The notes under the pieces are model-generated. The model saw nothing but the letters and a program-made list of their open reading frames with translations. It was not told the DNA's origin and searched no databases. DNA of 64,000 nucleotides from Cyclina sinensis (Eukaryota; Mollusca; Bivalvia; Venerida; Veneridae), in assembly GCA_012932295.1 (NCBI GenBank), contig JAAONU010000001.1, positions 56,393,693 to 56,457,692 of the forward strand. Direction: 5' to 3'. A program made the position numbers and the translations under genes. Positions 60,171-64,000 of this stretch are shown here, one piece after another; position 1 is the first letter of the stretch, and the number at the start of each line of letters is the position of its first letter.

Positions 60171-61215
60171 TATTTAAGCTTTTGGCCTTGTGGTTTCAGA
60201 CAAGAATATTTTTTTTAAAGTTTTCTGTGTATAAGCCCATGCAAAAACAAATGACCCCCGGGGCAAGGTTATTAATGGCCCATGTGGCATTTTTTGAACA
60301 TTTTAAGTAGAGGTCCGCCAGATGATGCTTAATGCAAAACATTTTTAGGTCTAAAATTTACGGTCTCTCACAAAATACTTTTAAATTTGCACAAATTGGA
60401 CCCCAGGGTGGGGCCAATTTCGACCCCAGGGACATTATTTAAACAAATTTGGTAGAGGACCGCTAGCTGATGCAAAATGTTCTAAGCCTTGTTTCAGACA
60501 AGAAAATCTTTTTTAAGCCTTTGTATAATCAAAAGACCCCGGAGCCGGGTCATTAATGTCCCAAGAGGCATTATCTGAACAATATTTGCAGAGGACCTCC
60601 AAATGATGCTTTATGCAAAAATCCTCAGACAAAAAATTCTTAGCCTTTGGCTTTGTAGTTTCAAGAAGAAGATTTTTTCCAATTTTATTAAAATCACGTG
60701 ACCACCGGGGAAGGGCCAGATTTGACCAAAGGGGCACAATTTGAAGAAACTAAGTAGAGATTCTCTAGCTGATGCTCAATAAAAAATAAGTTAAAGGCCT
60801 TGTAGTTTCAGACATGAAGGTTGTTTTAGGTTTACCCTAAGTAAGACTATATAAAATCAGTTGACCCTAGGGCAAGGCTAATTTTGACCCAGGGGCATAA
60901 TTTGAAAAAACTTGGTAGAGATCTTCTAGACAATGCTACATACAAAATCTTAAGACTCAGAGCCTAGCAATTTCTGATCAACAAGACTTTTAAAGTTTTT
61001 CCTTCTTGTTGCAACCAGAGTTCGAATTGGAATTTAATTCTTTGAACAACTGTGGTAGAGCTTTATGCAGGGAATATTCCAGGCATGTTTCGACAAAGCT
61101 GGCTTAACGATGAAGGAGGATAAGTCGTTCAAGTCAAATTGTTTACGACGCACGCCGGACGATCAATGATCACAAAAGTTCATCCTTGAGCACAAAGTGC
61201 ACAAGTTGAGCCTAA

Positions 61216-61985
61216 AACTCATGTTCTTTGAAACTGACTTACAACTTGGATACATACGAAGAGACCCTATACTACGGAGTGTAGTCCATTTGGCAAGACT
61301 TTTTTTGCAATTATTAACTTTTAACCTCACAAGACTTAAATGGTCTATAAGGCAAAAGATTTATAATTTTATAATCATTATATTACTTAGTGCACCTATA
61401 AACCAACAGTAGTGCAGTATATAACCATTCACAGTATTAAAACATTATGAACGCTGAAACAATTAATGAAAATGTGATTACAAATATGGTGTTTATCTAC
61501 CTGAGGTCTATCAAACCTAATAGATCTATATAAATTTTATAAAAGTTTCAAAGGGGTTTTGACTAAGTCATGTTTTTTTTTTTTCATTTTTGTACAGTTC
61601 TAGACATTATTTAAAAGCATAATAACAAAGAGAAAAAGTATATCACATTGATAGGAAGTTTGAAGAAATGTTTCTTATTTCATACATGAAACACTTCTCA
61701 GATATCAGATGCCAGCCATTGGATCAATAGTTTATAATTATGTAAATTATACATATGCGAATTTCGTGATCTTCATGATTTCATCACTCAGATGTGTAAA
61801 TTACGGAAAGGTAACAATCGTGATACTGAGGTTAAAGCCATAATGACAGAACCATAAAACCGATCTAACAAAAATATCATTTGTAATACAAGACATATGC
61901 ATGGAAAGGCTGTGGTAAATGATATAATGATTAGATACAATTAGCACTGGCCAATAATGATTTTCTTTCATGTGTGTGAAGTTAG
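61216..61985. other. Non-coding, no gene recognised
   Basis: AT-rich, with frames of 71-74 codons lacking recognisable features. Confidence 0.4.
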
Positions 61986-62464
61986 CTATGAGTTGAGAAA
62001 TGGGTAATTGGATATTCATTATCAAGCCAGGTTCGAATTCTCAGCCAGCTTGGTGTTGGGTATTCGACCAGAAAGAGCCGAATACACAGCTGAGATCGAA
62101 TTCCCAGCTAGCTGGGAGCTGGGTATTCATCCAAACGTAGCTAGGTTTGATTTCCAAGTCAGTTGGGAGTTGGGTATTCGTTTGGTTGACTACCCAGTCA
62201 ATGCCCATTTTCCAGCAGGCTGAGAATTGAAACCGAGCTGGGTATTCATTTGGTTGACTACCTAACTCCCGGCTAGCCAGGAATTCGATCTTACGAGGAG
62301 TGTTCAAATATAAATGCATCTAAGCACGTACAATTTGATTCTTCATAGGTTTCACTGATTTTTTTAAATTTTGTTCCCTCAAAGTATTCACCTCCAACAG
62401 ATATACAAAGTTTCAGTCTCCGGATCCAATCTTTGAAAGCATTTTCATAGTCTTTTTAGTAGTT

Positions 62465-62538
62465 AAGTATTTGTTTAGTTTTCTGTCAATGCGAAATTTA
62501 CCAGGAAAAAAAGTTCTTCGAAAACTAAACAAATACTT
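62465..62538. repeat. Perfect 19-bp inverted repeat inside the mariner
   Basis: AAGTATTTGTTTAGTTTTC (62465-62483) and its exact complement (62520-62538) flank 36 bases. It lies just inside the left terminal inverted repeat and may mark the rearrangement that deleted the transposase. Confidence 0.8.
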
Positions 62539-62749
62539 TCGAAAACGACGACCCGCAACAGGTTTGGCCAATGTCAGATTGCTGCATGACAACGCGTCAT
62601 CGCACAAGGCGTCTATAGTGCAAGACATTGTGAAGCATAAAAAAGTCGTTGTGCTCCCCCATCCTCCGTATTCACCTGACCTTGCCCCTTGTGAATTCTT
62701 TTTGTTTCCAAAGCTAAAAAAATACCTTTCAGATCGAAAATTTGATTAG
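62471..62749 (+). pseudogene. Truncated mariner-like transposase, C-terminal part
   Basis: The frame ends with the C-terminal half of the catalytic domain: VRLLHDNASSHKASIV (second catalytic Asp), then VVLPHPPYSPDLAPCEFFLF, then PKLKKYLSDRKFD. The N-terminal DNA-binding domain and the first catalytic Asp are missing. Thirty-four residues separate the Asp of HDNA from the Glu of PCEFF, where DD34D mariners normally have Asp. The remainder upstream (KLNKYFRKRRPATGL) is not recognisable and includes part of an internal 19-bp inverted repeat. Family membership is clear; activity is excluded by the truncation. Confidence 0.85.
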
Positions 62750-63025
62750 CGTAAACACCTCGGTTCTGCAATATTCCAGTGTCTTCATAGTATACCTAAA
62801 AAGACTATGAAAATGTCTTCAAAGATTGGATCCGGAAACTGAAACTTTGTAGGAGGTGAATACTTTGAGGGAACAAAATAATAAAGTCAGTGAAACCTAT
62901 GAAGAATCAAATTGTATGTGCTTAGATGCATTCATATTTGAACACTCCTCGTAGCTTGGTATTTGACTCTTTCGGGTCGAATACCCAGTTCTTAGCTGGC
63001 TTGGAATTCGAATCTATCTAGCTAT

Positions 63026-63675
63026 TCTTTTTCTGAATTCAGTAAAATCCCGCCTTATGGCCACTCCGTAAATACGGGCTCTCCGGTATTACGGAAGGCT
63101 AAGGTTATTTTGTTCTGGATAAATTTCCAATTCAGTCTATCAGAGCTTTAAAAATGGTACCAGCATAATGACGGCTTGATATAGTTCTCCGTTTTCTTGG
63201 CTGTTTTCAACATTTTTGCACTAATCATTTTGCCTGTACTATTTCTGATAGTGTGGTAGCAAATTTACGCTCAAATACATTCAGAATGGAATACTAAAAG
63301 AGAAGTTCCTCAAACACCTCAGTCTAAAAATTGGTCAACTTTTTGTCAGTTTCATGTATAAGTTTAGAGCAGAAATATATTTCTTGTTTTAATCATGACA
63401 CTCCACCTTTCTTGTTGTTTTTTAAGAGTAACTTCAAGCCAGTTAAAATCGGTATTGCTGTTTTTTTACAGCTCTGTGAATTTTATAAATTTTAGTCTAT
63501 ACAGAATAAAGAAGGAAAGTCTTTGGTGGCACATCCCGCAATTACGGCCAATGGTATCTTTTGCGCCATAGATTACGACACTCCTGATTGTATAACGATT
63601 TGTGTTAACTGTTTGTTGACAGTTTAGAAATTCTAAACAAAATATGTTGCCTGTTGTCGAACAAAAGATTATCAG
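63026..63675. other. Non-coding, no gene recognised
   Basis: AT-rich, with a small CCGTAAATACGG / CCGGTATTACGG inverted motif near 63064-63100. An 83-codon minus frame is unremarkable. Confidence 0.4.
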
Positions 63676-63677
63676 GT

Positions 63678-63768
63678 AACATTTCATCGTTGGATACCCA
63701 CGGTTGTTGATCTTCATACAACATATGTACGAAGATTAAGAACGGTGGATATCCGACGATGGCAACAT
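63678..63768. repeat. Foldback with ~38-bp arms
   Basis: The left arm 63678-63715 and right arm 63731-63768 are imperfect complements (CATCGTTGGATACCCACGG against the complement of CCGTTCTTAATC-type sequence), with a 15-base loop. A likely MITE or foldback remnant; about 230 bases of unremarkable AT-rich DNA follow to the window end. Confidence 0.65.
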
Positions 63769-64000
63769 TTGTGTTCATGACAAATCACTTTTGGCGGCTT
63801 CTTAATTTGTATGTTTGTTATAAAGTAAGCAGACTATCTGGAGTGGTTCTAAATAGAACTCTATACAAACTTTTTTCTTTCGCGTATTTCTAAACAACAA
63901 TAAGTAAGTGGGGATCAATAATAAGTCACTTAAAAATTATTTATATTCTTCTACATTCTTGCAAAACTACGAAACCTGTTTGAAATCGGACAGTATTACT

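Larger units (their letters stand above)
58509..61215. repeat. Dispersed repeat of ~150-165-bp units, split by a Tc1 element
   Basis: It starts with ACAAGAGGTCCATGATGGCC and ends with GCCGGACGATCAATGATCAC and CTTGAGCACAAAGTGCAC, terminal motifs I recall from a repeat abundant in bivalve genomes. The interior is about nine or ten diverged units, each with a GACCCCxGGGG-type motif (about 58630, 58770, 58918, 59084, 60252, 60400, 60536, 60700, 60863), an AATTTGAACAAACTTGGTA segment and a GTTTCAGACAA segment. A Tc1 element interrupts it at 59170-60170. Small frames inside are not genes. Confidence 0.75.
62292..62953 (+). mobile_element. Mariner-like element with ~160-bp inverted repeats
   Basis: The element spans 62294-62951 (658 bp) and is flanked by TA on both sides. 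The inverted repeats extend about 155-165 bases from CGAGGAGTGTTCAAATATRA inward to a segment containing TTTTCATAGTCTTTTT. Such length is unusual for mariner (typically near 30 bp). The centre carries only the C-terminal part of a transposase, so the element is non-autonomous. It interrupts the surrounding repeat, with GAATTCGATCT on one side and GCTTGGTATTTG on the other. Confidence 0.85.
62020..63025. repeat. Degenerate tandem repeat, interrupted by a mariner
   Basis: Repeated motifs AGCTGGGTATTCG, GAATTCCCAGCTAGC and GGTTGACTACCCA occur at about 55-70-bp spacing from 62020 to 62290. They resume after the mariner at 62952 (GCTTGGTATTTGAC, GGGTCGAATACCCAG) to about 63025. GAATTCCCAGCTAGCTGGGA is partly palindromic. 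The 71- and 92-codon frames through it are artefacts of the repeat. Confidence 0.65.

Noticed and set aside
1..64000. CRISPR array, operons or prokaryotic features
   Set aside because: Tandem arrays here have no unique spacers, and gene structure, SINEs, LINE and splice acceptor all indicate animal nuclear DNA.

Overview
The window reads as nuclear DNA of an invertebrate animal, most likely a marine bivalve mollusc. This is inferred from AT-rich, gene-poor sequence, a single-exon animal Tob gene, an intron-containing FKRP/LicD-like gene, and dispersed repeat types that I recall as common in bivalves. No species can be assigned from the sequence alone. Only two protein-coding host loci are well supported, and both lie on the minus strand.

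Layout. 0-8 kb: non-coding, with weak tRNA-derived SINE remnants (about 1.87-2.03 and 6.16-6.23 kb) and a complete non-autonomous hAT-like element (6519-7554) with a perfect 8-bp target-site duplication. 8.2-10.3 kb: Tob (BTG/Tob antiproliferative adaptor, intronless CDS 8477-9841) with its probable 3'UTR and promoter. 11.28-12.2 kb: 45-bp minisatellite. 13.8-15.4 kb: two abutting 36-bp minisatellites. 16.9-17.3 kb: an intact SINE with a 10-bp target duplication. 18.4-18.8 kb: 59-bp tandem array. About 21-29.4 kb: a strongly diverged block whose short landmarks recur every ~1.9-2.0 kb. 33.2-35.2 kb: a 1.93-kb TTAA-flanked transposon with a nested foldback element. 35.8-36.3 kb: ~157-bp tandem repeat. 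38-48 kb: non-coding DNA with several foldback or palindromic elements (38.3, 42.1 and 47.4 kb) and a G-quadruplex motif.

49.5-52.0 kb: a 30-bp minisatellite lies directly behind the 3' end of an FKRP/LicD-like putative phosphotransferase (last exon 50293-52014). 53.7-56.2 kb: a 5'-truncated, frameshifted non-LTR retrotransposon (Jockey/CR1-type reverse transcriptase). 58.5-61.2 kb: a dispersed repeat built of ~150-bp units, split by a complete 1.0-kb Tc1 element whose transposase is internally deleted. 62.0-63.0 kb: a degenerate repeat split by a 658-bp mariner-like element with ~160-bp inverted repeats. The last kilobase carries another foldback.

The two host genes show no functional link. 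Tob recruits CCR4-NOT deadenylase to mRNA in nucleus and cytoplasm. The FKRP/LicD-like protein would act in the Golgi on glycans. Most of the remaining structure is transposon and satellite biology. Several nested insertions allow the relative order of events to be read. I found no convincing evidence for a wholly new biological system; the best leads are the overlapping double PAM2 motif in Tob, the ~1.9-kb reiterated block, the uncharacterised TTAA element and the long-TIR mariner with Glu at the usual third Asp position.
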